A stretch of 64,000 nucleotides of DNA from Zygnema cylindricum (taxonomy: Eukaryota > Streptophyta > Zygnematophyceae > Zygnematales > Zygnemataceae), in contig JBBHKE010001223.1 in NCBI GenBank assembly GCA_037447655.1, positions 114,936 to 178,935 of the forward strand. The letters run 5' to 3'. Every line of letters starts with the position of its first letter. Position 1 is the first letter of the stretch. The notes under the pieces are model-generated. The model worked only from the letters and a program-made list of their open reading frames with translations, searched no databases and was not told the DNA's origin. Shown piece after piece: positions 61,511-64,000 of the stretch. The position numbers and the translations under genes are program-made.

Positions 61511-61517
61511 TATAAAA
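61511..61517 (+). promoter_or_regulatory. candidate TATA box of RUVBL1, inside MITE end
   Basis: TATAAAA 72 bp upstream of the ATG at 61583, predicting a start site near 61545 and a leader of about 40 nt. At the matching place other MITE copies have GCGAAAAAATCAT, so the box is a derived feature of this copy. Confidence 0.5.
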
Positions 61518-61582
61518 CATCAACGCTTAGTAAGCTATCCGGGGTGTAGATCCGTTTGCAGTTCCGACGAAGCTTGCCAGCC

Positions 61583-63999
<2,417 letters not shown>

Positions 64000-64000
64000 T

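Larger units (their letters stand above)
60297..61549. mobile_element. degenerate MITE interrupted by a foldback element, overlapping the RUVBL1 promoter
   Basis: The left end GCCGTGAATCGCTATCACGG and TCGCCACTTTAAATTATC after the insertion follow the sequence of the MITE at 59845 when the foldback element is taken out. The right end CATCAACGCTTAGTAAGC...GGGGTGTAG stops 33 bp before the RUVBL1 ATG. Confidence 0.72.

Overview
This is a nuclear DNA window from a photosynthetic eukaryote, most likely an alga or other member of the green lineage. Genes are split by many GT-AG introns, there is a nuclear gene for an organellar-type peptide release factor 2, a TMEM14/FAX-type membrane protein gene with a presequence-like N-terminus, and a RUVBL1 gene. 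There is abundant Ty1/copia retrotransposon DNA, TA-flanked MITEs and foldback elements. No operons, rRNA, CRISPR arrays or convincing tRNA genes are seen. Species cannot be named from the sequence alone.

Layout. 1-~4400: 3' part of a plus-strand copia element (gag-pol open except for one TAG), followed by a G/T-rich ~500 bp tandem repeat (to ~5885) and gene-free DNA. 7858-13391: complete but decayed minus-strand copia element with two ~466 bp LTRs, followed by 1.8 kb of T-rich low-complexity DNA and a gene-free stretch with one MITE. 17997-32132: one very large plus-strand gene (about 23 exons, ~1,650 residues). It encodes an N-terminal membrane domain with an HExxH motif, fused to a GlmS-like class II amidotransferase and SIS region, then further membrane segments and a long C-terminal domain. 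32758-45569: decayed minus-strand copia element, split by a much younger copia element (37202-43643) with a perfect CTCCT target duplication. 46598-48404: TMEM14/FAX-like gene. 51106-56562: organellar peptide chain release factor 2 (prfB type). 58086-61550: cluster of foldback and MITE elements, including a ~1 kb near-perfect palindrome inserted in a MITE. 61583 to the window end: first three exons of RUVBL1 (Pontin), whose TATA box lies inside the degenerate end of that MITE.

The genes do not form a pathway. The release factor and the TMEM14-like protein are both probably organelle-targeted, and RUVBL1 is a nuclear housekeeping AAA+ ATPase. The large amidotransferase fusion is the most unusual coding feature: its putative amidotransferase nucleophile is internal (Cys ~193), although this enzyme class needs an N-terminal cysteine, and it lies just downstream of a possible intramembrane metallopeptidase domain. 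The copia elements share a primer binding site complementary to the anticodon stem-loop of initiator tRNA-Met; in two of them the AUG inside that site is the Gag start codon.

Exon limits were set by eye from splice sites, reading phase and protein similarity. Three junctions do not close in frame and are flagged.
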